A stretch of 64,000 bases of DNA from Pleurodeles waltl (GCF_031143425.1 NC_090439.1:349364027-349428026); one strand, 5' to 3'. Numbered from the stretch's first letter, positions 44,240 through 55,850 are shown. Notes: generated by a model from the sequence alone, not told the origin. Program-made: numbers and translations.

Positions 44240-44716
44240 AGGGATAGGCTCCGTGATGATGGGCGGCGGAGGGTCAGCCTTGCCAAGTGCTTGACACATG
44301 TGACACTGTTGTATGGTCTGTTCTACCCGGACATCCAGACCAGGGAACCATACCTTGCTTCGCAACCTTGCTTTGGTTTTCACCATGTCCTAATGAGCAG
44401 CATGTGCTAAGTCAATTGTCCTTTGTCGCAAAGCCTCCGGGATGACCAAACGACTGCCCCGCAGGCGACAGTCCTCAGAGGAGACTGCCAACTCATGTTG
44501 AATGCAGTACAGTGACTGCAGCATTGCACTTGCCTCTGCTGTTCTGCGAGACAGGTTTTGTTTCAACAAGTGCCATTTCCCATCACGGACACATGACATC
44601 GCCAGCTGTAGAGCCTCATCCACCTGAATAGCCTCTTGAATTTCTTTGAGGGACATCAGGAGTGGCCGGGATCGCTCCACCACCAGCCTCACGTATTCTT
44701 TGACCGCCTCCACCAC
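44240..44716 (-). pseudogene. integrase N-terminal region of the truncated gypsy
   Basis: Frame 44390-44716 ends LRQRTIDLAHAAH, the start of the HHCC module. The remainder (a TKARLRSKVWFPG-like stretch and a paired-Cys motif) continues in the same region past a stop at 44388. Confidence 0.8.
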
Positions 44717-44831
44717 ATCTTCTTCCAGAGCCGTGACTGGTCTGGCCTTGAGAGGTGGTCAGCTGGATTTTGTGCACCCGGTCAGTACACCACTGAGAAC
44801 TGGTATCCCTGTGGTTGGAGGATCCATTTTT

Positions 44832-45206
44832 CTATGCAGGGAGGAGGTTGAGATGCAGACTTAGGACAGAGGAAGAGAAGTGTGGCTTGTGGTATGTGTG
44901 TACAACAAATGGATGACCATATATGTACAGATGAAAATGGCGACAGCCCCATTGTACAGCTATCGCCTCTTTTTCGATGTGTGAATAGCGTTGCTCTGTC
45001 GCTGTTAATGCTCTGCTGGCATAAGCCACTGGCGCCCATGCCCCATCATCACCTTTTTGGGAAAGAAAAGCCCCAAGTCCTACTGGGCTGGCGTCTACAG
45101 ATATTTCAGTGTCTTTGGATGGGTCAAAGTATACCAACGTGGAATCCGTCGATAGTGACTGCTTGTTGCCTGAAATGCAGCATCCTGCATCGAATTCCAC
45201 TCCCAC
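44832..45206 (-). pseudogene. RNase H of the truncated gypsy
   Basis: Carries SVDASPVGLGAFLSQKG, YASRALTATEQRYSHIEKEA and FVVHTYHKPHF, where the usual TDHKPL Asp is replaced by Tyr. It is preceded by the RT connection and followed downstream by the integrase region, the canonical order. Confidence 0.85.
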
Positions 45207-45481
45207 AGGGCGTGTGCCTTCATGAGTTCCCTCAGAGGAGCGGCGAGGGATGTCAGATTTGGGATGAATCTTCTGCAGTACATGACCATTCCCAAAAAAC
45301 TGCAGATGCCTGTAACCGACGTGGGGGTGGGGGCAGATTTTATATCTGCCATTTTCTCAGGGTTAGGCCGAACTCCTTTTTCAGAAAAATGGTACCCAAA
45401 AAATGCAATATACTGTCTCAAAAATTCACATTTTTCTCTATGTACTAAATCCCCAATAATAATTGGTTGGCAAACTTCCAA
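45095..45481 (-). pseudogene. RT thumb and connection of the truncated gypsy
   Basis: Includes HREKCEFLRQYIAFFGYHFS, KGVRPNPEKMADIKSAPTPT and FLGMVMYCRRFIPNLTSLAA, the segment following YxDD in gypsy RT. YxDD and the palm lie upstream and are absent, so the copy is truncated here. The C-terminus runs into the RNase H in a shifted frame. Confidence 0.83.
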
Positions 45482-45490
45482 TGTTAGGAG

Positions 45491-46249
45491 ACACTTGAAC
45501 TATACAGATCAAATCATGTTCTGTTTCAAGCATCACATTTCAAAAGTTACAAACACTTTTTGCTTACTATGCTTAACTCTGTCTATAATATTCTATGGTG
45601 CAGAGGTCACACACACTGGTGGGTCTAGCTCGCTCTTTAAAACATCATAAAATAATTACAAAGTAAAATTCAAGGCCCCAAAAATGTAGAAACAGTGATG
45701 GACATAGACAGATTTTTCTGTCTCCTGACCTTTGCTTAAGAAAACACAGAGCCTGGGGAGAAGGAAACCATTTGAATCCCACACCCAACCCTCTACATAA
45801 CAAAGAATTGTTGTGCTTTTTGAATGAGGCAAAGCAAATGCTTTGAAGCAGGGCGTCCACTGATTTTTGACTCATTTTATAGACAAACAGTACATTACTC
45901 TTTCTTCTTTTCCTCTCTGTGCTATAGCGATATGAAGCTGCAGGATGTAATAATTCCCCTGCATTTCGACCCCAATCCCTGTCCCATGCTGGTCTTGGTA
46001 TGATTCGTGGAAACTGCTGCATGAGATTTCCCAACACAACACATTCAGTCATTCGGTACATATCAGCCTGGCATTTCTAGTGATCATGAATGTTTCACCA
46101 ACTGGGGCTGTTTATAAGATGAGGATTTGCACCATTCGACTGTCGATTTCCAACACTATTAGTTTGGTGGAACAACATTTTTTTGTGGCCTCTATTGAAG
46201 AATTCAAATGTGGAAGCAAAATATGTTTTTACCTTTGTGAAGAAAGTGG
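45491..46249. other. unassigned intronic sequence
   Basis: A 138-codon minus-strand frame (45645-46061) contains YRYSTERKRRKSNVLFVYKM and no recognisable domain. It may be part of a dispersed repeat. No call is made. Confidence 0.45.
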
Positions 46250-47090
46250 CATGTCTTAGAGTTGAATGGTGTGTCATAGAATGGAGAGGCATGGCATAGA
46301 GTGGAAGAGCATAGTGTGAAGTAAATTATTGTAAAGTGGTGTAGAGGGGAGTAACATAAAGTCGAGTGGCACAGTGTGGAGTATGCATGGTGTGGTACTG
46401 CAGTGCCATTACAAACAACACCTTCCCAATTGAAATGGCCATTACATTTGTACAGACGTGCAGTTTTACTATGCACAAAGGATGATGTGTGGAAACGTCA
46501 TCACTTAGTGAATTGATGTGTTTTGCTCACATTAAAATAATTGTTTCCACCACACTTCAGTATTACAAAAAAGGGCTTAATTTCTACTTATCTAATTCTG
46601 ATGTATTCTGAAATATCAGCACAGTTAATTTTTGTTGTGTGCTAGAAAAAAATAACACCCTACAGCCTGTCCTTCCCCGTTGTTAGCCAGCAGAATGAGT
46701 TGTCACATACATTTTCTCACTTTGAAATTAGGGAAAGAAAAGTAAACACCAAGCTCCCTTGGAATACAGAGCCTGAAATTTGATCTGTTTTTGAATGCAC
46801 AGAAAATGTGACAAGACGAGAACAAAATTTAAAGGTCTGTTTACAGAAAGCCAGTATGCAGAAGAAAACAGTAAACAAAAGATGCTCACAGGAGGGGCAA
46901 ACTCAAGCTGGACAGCCTGAAGCAAATAAAGCTAGCAAATGGAAAGAAAGCAAATGTGAGCTACAAACCACAAAGCTACCAGCAAGCACTGGGCGAAATG
47001 CATTCCCAAGGAAGCTTTTAGAACACCCACAAGGAGTCGTAAGCAAACAGGACAGCTGCTTTGTCTGGTAGGATACAACTTAAAAAGTAA
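46250..47090. repeat. uninterrupted paralogue of the old repeat at 1253-14500
   Basis: Opens with a short AGAGTGG-type array, then GGAGTATGCATGGTGTGGTA, CCAATTGAAATGGCC, TTTGTACAGACGTGCAG and a body matching 13906-14500. It contains neither the 629-bp solo LTR nor the 11-kb element and so marks the empty state of both target sites. Confidence 0.78.
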
Positions 47091-49130
47091 TGAAGATTAC
47101 AGGCAAGTCATCAAATAATAGCAATTAAAAGGTTCAACAACATTGTTCTGTCATTCACATATCTGGGTGGTACATTTCAGACCCACTTCACATCTAGTCC
47201 TAAGTAAATACTTATTGACACTATAAATTGGCATGCTCACTCACTTTTAAGTGAAGAAATGAAAGGTGTAATCAAAGTCACTGGAGAAGTGCAATATCAA
47301 CGTTTCGCTCTACTCAGCAGTAGAAGGCCATTTGGGTGCAATTAAAATCTGTTGATCATAGGGTTTAGAAACATTTTTCCAGACTTTTTCTTTTTTAGAA
47401 ATGTATATAAACCTAAACAACTCAGAATTTTAATCTCCTCTTCTACTTAAGACCTTCCCTGTCAGCAAAAAGCCCACTATATATAGCAGTTAGCTTGCAG
47501 AATGCAGCCTTAGTAGCAAAACTGTATAGAGGTTTGGAACTTTCAGTATGTCCAATTCAAAGATTGCACACAAAAATGTCCCTGTTATGCCATACTTGGT
47601 ATCCCAATAAGTGGCTTATATAATAAAGAATGTATATAGTCTAAGAAAATAAGGCAACACAAAGCTTTAAAAGAGGGGTCGATGACACCTTCACATTAGA
47701 TCTCCTGGCTGACTTATGTATAATGCTGCATCGATTTGAGTAGCTAGCACAATGACGGAAATGTCAAGATAATGACTTCAATCAGGTCTGGTTTTGATCT
47801 GCCTTTTCGCAAACAGCACGAAAACAGTGCACGCATATTAACAACAGAAGGAAACAGACTCATGACAGACACAAGCAGCTCCTTCTTCAGTTAGTAAAGG
47901 AAGAAAAGTGTAGTGCACATTAAGCATTAATGCAGCAGTCACCTTGGTGTAGTTTAATATAAAAGCAAGCAAGCAAACCACCCGATCTCCCATGAAAGTA
48001 ACAGAAACACTTCTGACACAAAGTTTCAGTGACAGGAATAACAATCAATCATCCAGGTCTAACCACCAACTAAAGTTTCAGTGACAGGCATAACAATCAA
48101 TCATTCAGGTCTAACCACCAACTATAATGTATTAGGTGGCATTGGCTGAGAAGTGAAAAGTGAAAACAGATCCCTCCCGACAGTAATTGGACCATATGGT
48201 ATTACTTGTACATGACCATAAAAAAAACGCAGCTTGTAACTGGGTTATCAGAATGAAGGAGCAGGTGTGGTGACATAACATGACCAGGACTTTTGTGGAT
48301 GTTATTGCTGACCACCTTGTTTACTGGAAAAGTAAAATGTGGTTATCAGTTGTGCTCTTGTGCCTTTTAGTGGAGTATCTGAGCTGTCCACACATCAATG
48401 GCAGTTCAAGAGACTGTATTCATCGCCTGTTGCTGTGAGCAATGACCAGTGTGCGGAGGTGTCCTGCACAAATACAGATAGGCTACCCTCTCTAAAAATA
48501 AACTTATACTAGATGTAAGAATATCTTCTTCTTGATAAAAGGAATAGTACAGAATACTAGAAAATATTATCAATTGGAATCAATTGGACTCTTAGTGTTG
48601 CTGCAGGTGAAGTAGATGAGATGTAAGTGGTACAACTGGTACAGACTAAAGTTCAATCTGAAGATATTTTTGGAACAAATTGAGTGCGAGGGACTAGTAG
48701 CTTCTAACTTCCATACCAATACACAGTTCCATACTCTAGCTCTATAAATATTTATATATTCTATTTTTCTTTATTACTGTCCTATCCCTACGTAGTGGCA
48801 GCAGGTGACGTTTGAAAGTGGTGGGGTGTACAAGCTTGGGATGAGTGCTGTAATAAAGGGAGAGTTTTTAGGGGGGAGGAGGGGGAGTTTAAAAAAGTGT
48901 GGCAAATGGTGAATTTTCAAGCATATATGCAAAGCAATAAGGTTAATAAAGTAACTGTGAATGTGTAGTAATGACATCAATAAAGAGACTTCATATGATA
49001 GTGACCTAGGTAGCTGCTTATTCAGTTTAACCACAGAACTTCACAACAGACTTTGGGGTAAAAGTGTTAGGGACTGTGTTTGAGTAGGTCCTTATGCAAT
49101 AGAAAATGTGCTCTGTAAAAGTCGATGAGA
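47091..49130. other. intronic sequence, no gene recognised
   Basis: AT-rich sequence without coding motifs, apart from the tandem pair annotated at 48020-48123. Confidence 0.55.
48020..48123. repeat. 52-bp tandem duplication
   Basis: Two adjacent copies, 48020-48071 and 48072-48123, start AAAGTTTCAGTGACAGG and end CTAACCACCAACT. They differ at two positions (GAATA/GCATA and CATCC/CATTC). Confidence 0.92.
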
Positions 49131-49134
49131 GGAG

Positions 49135-49569
49135 CTAGATTTGTGTTATATCATACACCATTATAGCCTTCTCATGAAAGCACTGTAAATAACAGGACAA
49201 GACACAGACACAAAGATTTGGTGTATCAGACTGCCACACCTGATCTCTCACAATACAATTCAGCCTTTCTGCCAGATTGGAAAATGGGTAAGAACAGAGT
49301 GGAATCCACTGTTCTCCTAAGTACCTAACACAACCCATAATCCAACAATATACTTCCTTGCTAAATTCTTTCTTTACATCTCTTTGTTCACTCTGCAAAT
49401 GAAGCTTCATGGCAGCACAGAGTTTCAGACAGAGGCCGAGACTGGTAATGTTACTCAAAGCAAGGTAGGAGAATCGTTGAACCATGTCCTCACTTCTCCC
49501 TATTCCGGTTACTATTTGATGTACTAAGAGACACCACAATTTTTCCACAATCATACAGTGTATAGTCAT
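49135..49569 (-). CDS. unidentified 144-codon open frame
   Basis: Open from a stop seven codons before the ATG (49569) to the stop at 49135. The translation is rich in Leu and Cys, helical in character, and not low-complexity (for example MVQRFSYLALSNITSLGLCL, WIMGCVRYLGEQWIPLCSYP). I do not recognise the family. Within it CTTGTCCTGTTATTTACAG resembles a splice acceptor on the same strand. It could be a fragment of a processed gene copy, part of an unknown repeat, or chance. It lies on the same strand as the laminin gene, but does not resemble a laminin exon. Confidence 0.3.
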   Translation of the reverse strand: MTIHCMIVEKLWCLLVHQIVTGIGRSEDMVQRFSYLALSNITSLGLCLKLCAAMKLHLQSEQRDVKKEFSKEVYCWIMGCVRYLGEQWIPLCSYPFSNLAERLNCIVRDQVWQSDTPNLCVCVLSCYLQCFHEKAIMVYDITQI

Positions 49570-49671
49570 GCCAAAATCAAAGTCACAGCTTTAGATGTTA
49601 CTTGTGTTGGGAGTTTGTGCACCTGGTAACACATTATGCATCCAAATTATGCTATAAGTATATTTGATGTG

Positions 49672-52287
49672 TGTAGGAAGCTGGCTCTGTATATACTATA
49701 TCAAAATGAGGTATACTGTGCACAGAGTCCAGGGGTTCCCAGAGGCTTAACAGAGGCTAAAGTAGAAAATACTAATGCTCTCTTTTGTGGTAGTGTGATC
49801 GAGCTGTTAGGCTTATCAGAGGGTAGTGCAAAGCATTTCTTGTACACACACAGACAATAGAAGAAGCACACACTCAATGACTTAACTCCAGACCAATGGT
49901 TTTTATATAGCAAAAATATATTTACTTTATTTATTTCTAGAACCACAAGATTCAAGTTCCAGGTAAGGACTTCAATAAATTTGCGTTTCACACATATATC
50001 AATAGTACTTTGTTTGAAATCCATAAGTTATACAGTTTTTGAAATTTGGCAATTATCTGTTTTAAAAGTTAACAGTACAATTTTCAGAAACAGTTCCTGG
50101 GGGGAAGAAATGTTAGTGTGATTTACACGTAAGTACTTGACCTACAGTTCCAGTCTCCGGGGGTTAGGAAGTCCACAAGTTGGGGTTCATGTTAACCCCA
50201 AATACCCACCACCAGCAACATGGGGCCGGACGGTGCAGAGGTCAAAGTTGAGGCAATTTTAACAAGGGCTCCTATGGAGACTGGGGACACTTGGTTTCAG
50301 ATCTGCTTGTAGGTAAGTACCAGCGCTTTCAGGGGGCAGACTTGGGTGGTTTTGAGGAGCACCAGAGCGACACAAGTAGGCACCAAACACACACCCTCAG
50401 CGGCACAGGGGTGGCCGGGTGCAGGGTGCAAATAGAACATCGGGCTCCCAATGCTTACCTATGAGGGAACCCTGGGGGTCACTTAAATTCTGCAGGCTGG
50501 GACCAGGGAGTCTATTCAGGAGAACCACAGGCTGGACAAGTAGGAGGGCTGCCTGCTGAACATTGCTGCACCGGTGTTCAGGTTCTCCAACACCTGCGGG
50601 CTGCAGGTGCAGTGTACCTTTAGGCATTGGATAGCTTCGTCTGGAGCTTTCACATTCAGGGGGTTCCTCTGGATTCACACTGCAGGCGTCGTCGTGAGGG
50701 GCAGGAGAGGTCAACCCAGGGTGGGTACCTGTTCGGAATCACCTGGGGATCCAGTTGGGCCACCTGGACACGGGCCATGGGCGTCGGGTGCAGAGTGGTC
50801 AGGAGCTCGCTGATCCGGGGAGGCTCTGGAGTCCTTTGGTGTAGTTTTTTTTTATTGACAGGGCCATTGTCCTCTGGAGTTCTTGGTCCTTTGGGGTGCA
50901 GGGCAGTCCTTTAGAGCTTGGCAGAGGTCACTGGTCCTGCAGGATGCGTTGCTTTCTTGTTGCAGGTTCTCTGAAGCCAGCGACAGGCAGGTAGAGCTGG
51001 GGTCAAGTCAGTTTGCATCTTTCTTCTTCTCTGCTGGGAGTTCAGCTTAGCAGTTCTTCTTCTTTCTTGTCAGGTGGCCAGGAATCTGGTGTGCTGGGTT
51101 CAAGGAGGCACTTATATCCTGGATTTAGGCGCGTTACAGGGGTCAGACGGCAGTAGCCAATGGCTACTGTTCCTGAGGGTGGTTACATCCTTCTTGAGTC
51201 CACTCGGTTTAGGGAGGGGGGCATACACCTAACCCTATTGGTCCCTGTCCTCCAAACCAAGAAGGAGTATTCTACAGGGAGGTGGTCACCTCAGCTGTGG
51301 ACACCTTAGGGGTAGCCCTAGCTGGGTGGTCACTCCTCCCTGTTTTCCCTAATTTTCCCGTTGGACTTGCCACCAAAAGTGGGGCTTTGTCCGGGGGGGG
51401 GGGTGGGCAACTCCACTAGCTGGACTGCCCTGGGGCCTTGTAAACCTGAGGGCTGACCTTTGAGGCTCACTGCCAGATGTTACAGTTCCTGCAGGGGGGA
51501 GGTGTGAAGCACCTCCACCCAGGACAGGCTTTTGTTTCTGGCCACAGAGAGCACAAAGGCTCTCATCCCATGTGGTCAGAAACTTGTCTGAAAGTGGCAG
51601 GCTGGCACAGACTGGTCATAGATGGGGCATCTCTAAGATGCTCTCTGGATGAATTTTTCAGTACATCCCACACTGGCATCAGTGTGGGTTTATTGTGCTG
51701 AGATGTTTGATACCAAACTTCCCAGTATTACGTGAAGCCAATATGGAGCTGTGGAGTTCATAATGACAAACTGCACTTAAAATGTCTAAGAATGGACTTA
51801 GACACTGAAGGGGCATATTGCTCATGCAGGTATGCCCTACCTATGGTATAGTGCACCCTGCCTTTGCGCTGTACGGCCTGCTAGAGGGGTGACTTACCTA
51901 TGCCACAGGCAGTAGTTTCTTGGCATGGCATCCTGTGAGGGGTGCCAGGTGGACTTTGCCTTTTTCTCACCACCAGCACACACAAGCTGTAAGGGCAGTG
52001 TACATGTGCTTGATGAAGGGTCCCCCGTGGTGGCATATTACATGCTGCAGCCCTTTGCGACTTTCCCTGGCCACAGGGCCTTGGTACCATGGGTACCTTT
52101 TACAAGGGACTGAACTATGAGCCTGGGTGTGCCAATTGTGGAAAGAAAGGTACAGATTAGGAAAAGAACACTGGTGCTGGGCCCTGGTTAGCAGGATCCC
52201 AGCACACTCTCAATCAAAGATGGCATCAACACTAGGCAACTAGTGGATGTTGGGGGGTAACCATACTAACAAGGGCACGTTCCTACA
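49672..52287 (-). mobile_element. older solo LTR related to the Gmr1-like family (2616 bp)
   Basis: Starts TGTAGGAAGCTGGCTCTGTA and ends GTTCCTACA. It follows the same internal order as the long LTRs (TGTGGTAGTGT, the GCCGGGTGCAG block, TACCAAACTTCCCAG, CTATGGTATAGTGCACC, TTAGCAGG) with much divergence. No internal region or partner LTR accompanies it. ATATTTGAT occurs just outside on both sides (49660-49668 and 52288-52296), separated by GTG on the left, and may be a modified target duplication. Confidence 0.75.
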
Positions 52288-52599
52288 ATATTTGATACTG
52301 CTTTTGTTTCCTGTATATACTTTACATGCCAGATCAGGGATTCCCTTGTCATTTCAGACCTGGAATCAGTGCTCACTTATTAGTCAACAGCTCAGTAGCT
52401 TCTGGGACCTCTGGGTGCATATTTTAAATGCCAAACTACTGCACTCCTAATTGTAGTGTTTTATTGGCTACAAGCTGGCTACAAGTGTCCCGCCTGAGGT
52501 ACCTGCACCATTCCTATCTAGTGATATCAACATTTCAACATCTAACTATACCAATTAGGTCCACACTGCCATAGATAAAGGAGTTCCCCTTATAAAGCT

Positions 52600-53050
52600 T
52601 AAAACAACCAGAGCCAACCCCACAGTCCCTTGGCTCTCGGCTAAGCTCAGAGAAATGAAAAAGAAGTGCAGAAGACAGGAAAAGTCTTGGAGAGCTTTAC
52701 ACCTGCTAGAGGAAAAAGCTAAATATAGACGGCTGATTCTAGAGTACAAGATTTTGATTAAATCTGAAAAAACGCTTATTTCTCTGGAAAAAATACAATC
52801 AGGCCACAAACTCACCCGAGATCTTTACCAAACAGTGCAGGAGTTATTTACTTTGCCTACACCACTGTTGCCACCCCCTTATGAACATCACTGTGATAAA
52901 ATTGAATCTGTTTACAGAGACCTCAGGAACTTTGGCCCCGATCCACCTACAGCAGCTTCATGGGAGCAGATCCTGATTTATCACTCGTTTAGTGAGTTTC
53001 CCACTATCTCCACTGATCAGATTGCAGAACTCCTATGCCTCACCAATTAG
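52600..53050 (+). pseudogene. LINE ORF2 linker between endonuclease and RT
   Basis: A 131-codon frame (52655-53050) begins MKKKCRRQEKSWRALHLLEE. Its basic and charged character is typical of the region after the endonuclease in L2/CR1 LINEs (...LRSLKRQCR, then a leucine-rich stretch). A stop at 53048 precedes the RT. Confidence 0.72.
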
Positions 53051-53115
53051 GATCTCAATCAGATCCATGACAAGCCAAGATTTTTCATGAATTGTAGAGT
53101 ACCACTGCCCACCTC

Positions 53116-54153
53116 TTGGATGCTCTCTTCAAAAGGATCATGGCAACCGGCATCTTACCATTGGATTGGAAAACAGCGTCAAATCTTCCACTTCTACAAA
53201 AGACTACACTAGACCCCGCAGAAGACAACAATTATCGCCCAATCTCTCGACTTCCACTGATGGCTAAGGTCCTTGAAAGACGTCTGTATATCTCTCTATC
53301 AGAATACCTGGACCAAAATAACATCCTGGGCTATGCACAATTTGGCTTTAGGAAAGCACATAGCATCGAAACTGCTCTTATTACAGTGATTGTAGAAGTC
53401 AGCGATATCCTAAGCAAAGGTGGAAAAGCAGTAGTAATCCTGCTGGAGCTATCTGCTGCCTTCGACACAGTCAGTAACACAATTCTAGTGAAGAGATGCC
53501 TGGCAGACATTGAATTCCTGGGATCAGCTTTGAACCTCCTATGCTCTTTTCTTGATGACAGAGTACACTTCCAAAACTTTCATCCTTTCATGCGGAGTTC
53601 CTCAAGGGTCCTCCTTAAGACTTTGTTTAACATTTACATAACTCCTTTTTTTAAATTGATAAAGGATTTCCGCTTCATTACAATCTCATATGCGGATGAC
53701 ATCCAAATCGTGGTCCCTATCTCTGACAGCATCAACGACACAGCTCTACATTTCAAAAACTGTATGTCAGTGATTGTGAACTGGATGAGCTCTCACTGCC
53801 TAAAGCTAAACTCGGATAAGACCGAGGTTAATTTGCTCGGTTTCGATGCTGTGCTATGGAACTTCGATTGGTGGCCTCATTTTTTAGGTCCACCGCCTAT
53901 CCCAGTACTTAACGTCAGACATCTTGCTCTGGTTATGGACTTCAGACTTGTTTTTCTAGAGCACATGAACCAGTTAACATCATCATGCTTTTTTACCCAG
54001 AAAATAGTAAAAAATATTCTAGAGCACATGAACCAGTTAACATCATCATGCTTTTTTACCCAGAAAATAGTAAAAAAGATTCTGCCCTTTTTACATCGCA
54101 AGCTTCAGAAGACTGTGGTCACATTGCCAGTCCATTCCAAACTAGATTACTGA
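53116..54153 (+). pseudogene. LINE reverse transcriptase (ORF2), damaged
   Basis: A 345-codon frame with LPLDWKTASNLPLLQK, NNYRPISRLPLMAKVLER, AQFGFRKAHSIETAL, LLELSAAFDTVSN (the FDxVD-like catalytic region) and the core SYADDIQIVV (Y192 of this frame). It continues to LKLNSDKTEVNLLG. A stretch around FHPFMRSSSRVLLKTLFNIY replaces the usual GVPQGSVLGPLLF, implying a small deletion. A 63-bp in-frame tandem duplication follows. The 5' portion (ORF1, endonuclease) is missing. Confidence 0.85.
53955..54080 (+). repeat. 63-bp in-frame tandem duplication within the LINE
   Basis: Two units, 53955-54017 and 54018-54080, each starting TCTAGAGCACATGAACC. Each encodes a 21-residue block containing LEHMNQLTSSCFFTQKIVK. 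They differ by one or two bases near the unit end (AATAT versus AAGAT). Confidence 0.9.
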
Positions 54154-54560
54154 AATGCCTTTTATGCTGGTGCCCAAATAGGGGTCCTAAATAAACTTCG
54201 AAGAATTCAGTATGCGGGTCTGTGTACTAAAAAAACTGAAAGGACATGAGTCAGTCTCAAAGGCCAGAGAAGAACTTCACTGGCTCCCCATCGGCAAGAG
54301 TCGCCTTCAAATCACTCTGCATGGCTCATAACTCTCTTTATCAATCGCGTTCTGTCCCTCTAAAAAAAAAAGGATTGGTCGTCCACCACTAAGAAATTTA
54401 CCTCTCCAAGACTTTTTAAAGCATCCTGGGGTGGCAGAAGCTTCTCACACTACACCTCCCATCTCTGGAACTCGCTACCGGATCACATAGGAAAACAGCC
54501 CAACCTGTTATCATTTAGAAAACTTCTTAAAACATAGCTATTTCGACACTCTTAGCTTTT
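54154..54560 (+). pseudogene. LINE ORF2 C-terminal domain, several frames
   Basis: Contains a HWLPIGKSRLQI-type block, then SHYTSHLWNSLPDHIGK and a LSFRKLLKT-like tail, the usual end of L2/CR1 ORF2. It is broken by frameshifts and an A run at 54363. Confidence 0.75.
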
Positions 54561-54899
54561 TAAGCTCCTCATAGCACTCATATGCAATTGCATACTAGCA
54601 TGACTAGTTTTTTGATTTCCCCCCAGGATGCCACTCTTTTTCTGAGTAGCTTCTCACTCTTTTAAGGGACAGCGTATTTTATATACTCGAGGCAGCGTGA
54701 GACAACCTTGGGCATTTGTACGCACTTTATAAATTGATAAACTCAAACTGAGGTGGGCCTACCTGGCAATGCTGTGTTTGACAGGGACCTGCTCTAACAT
54801 TAGCTGCGTCTCCCTGTACTCAAGAGAAAGCTGCCAATGTTGACCAGGGCGGGACATAGACAGATGCACCCGGACACTGGTAGAAGAGAAGTGGCGCAT

Positions 54900-54990
54900 G
54901 GAAAAACCACCTCTCATTAAAAACACACATACACGCACACACATGCATACAAGCATGCACACACACAAGCCCACACACACATGCATCAAT
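54900..54990. repeat. CA-rich microsatellite
   Basis: ACACACATACACGCACACAC and similar units, interrupted by ATGCATAC. Confidence 0.8.
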
Positions 54991-54999
54991 CGTATGGTG

Positions 55000-55379
55000 T
55001 AAGTGGCAAGTGGATGCTTCTAGGTGCTTTGTCATAAATATCTATTAATTGAGATAGCTGTTGTAATGTCAATAATGACTGGTGTGCTGGGTACTTCATC
55101 TGTTTCAGTTTTCTGCTCCGGGGAGGGTCTTGTAACAGTAAATGAGCACCATTTACAAAGGCAAACATATCTCATATCTGATATCATGATTCTCGTACTG
55201 TACCCAAGATGCAGCTGACAAGCTAAGGAGGCAGCTGCCACTCCTTCAAATGTTTAAATTGAGAATCTGCTGGTTCCTTTAGACTGCATCCCAGCATCAG
55301 CTGCAGACAGAATTAGGTTCAACACCTTGTCGGAGAGTGCGTGCATGAAAAACTAAAATATGTTGGCCCTTAGCTCCCC
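55000..55379. other. intronic sequence, no gene
   Basis: Nothing recognisable on either strand. Confidence 0.5.
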
Positions 55380-55850
55380 CCTACTGCCACCATGTGTGCT
55401 CCGTATTTATTATACGGCGCACCATGGCGCTGGGTAGGGGAAATAGCGTCAACATTTTTTATGCTATTGATGTACTGTGCAGGATTTATTGGCGCTAATG
55501 CTGCAGAGTACACAGGGGCCCATTGAAAACAATGGCATGCCCCCTTTTAATGCCTGCTCTGTGCAGGCATTAAAAATAGCCGCTAAAAATGCCACAGTGG
55601 AATATCCTAGATTCCACTGTGTAATTTTTGCAGTCCCCCTAATGGGGGATGCCACCCTTGTATACTTTATGCCTGGAGCAGGCATAATGTGGCACATGGG
55701 GGTACAAAGTGGTGCAATGCATGCATTGCGCCACTTTGTAAATATGGTGCGGTGAATTAGACCTCGTTGGGCCACATTAGAGTCACCAGAAATGGTGCTA
55801 ATGTGGCACAGGGAGGCGCTAGGCCTTCTTAAATCTGAGCCTTGGTGGTG
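55380..55850. mobile_element. hairpin-rich element, boundaries unresolved
   Basis: A chain of short inverted repeats: GTATTTATTATACGGCGC, GGGGCCCATTGAAAACAATGG, AATGCCTGCTCTG/CAGGCATT, CCACAGTGGAATATC/GATTCCACTGTG, ATGCCTGG/CAGGCAT and AAAGTGGTGCAATGCATGCA/CGCCACTTT. The style resembles the non-autonomous elements at 20241 and 23171. The ends were not established, so the class is an inference. Confidence 0.55.

Larger units (their letters stand above)
42610..45490 (-). mobile_element. 5'-truncated Ty3/gypsy, canonical order
   Basis: A minus-strand element. In transcription order it has the RT end (45095-45481), RNase H (44832-45206), integrase zinc module (44240-44716), integrase core (43601-44215), a C-terminal extension (43157-43552), a polypurine tract (GAGGAGGAA just above 42858) and a 3' LTR (42610-42858). 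Everything upstream of the RT thumb is missing. The protein style (WPQANGEVERF, GVRPNPEKM) resembles the Mag-like gypsy lineage. A 171-bp MITE has inserted between the C-terminal coding region and the LTR. Confidence 0.82.
52300..54752 (+). mobile_element. 5'-truncated L2/CR1-like LINE
   Basis: Contains ORF2 from the endonuclease-RT linker to the C-terminal domain, then a short 3' end at TTTATAAATTGATAAA. Frameshifts and stops break it. Its left edge lies close to the end of the solo LTR at 52287. No target duplication was found. Confidence 0.8.
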
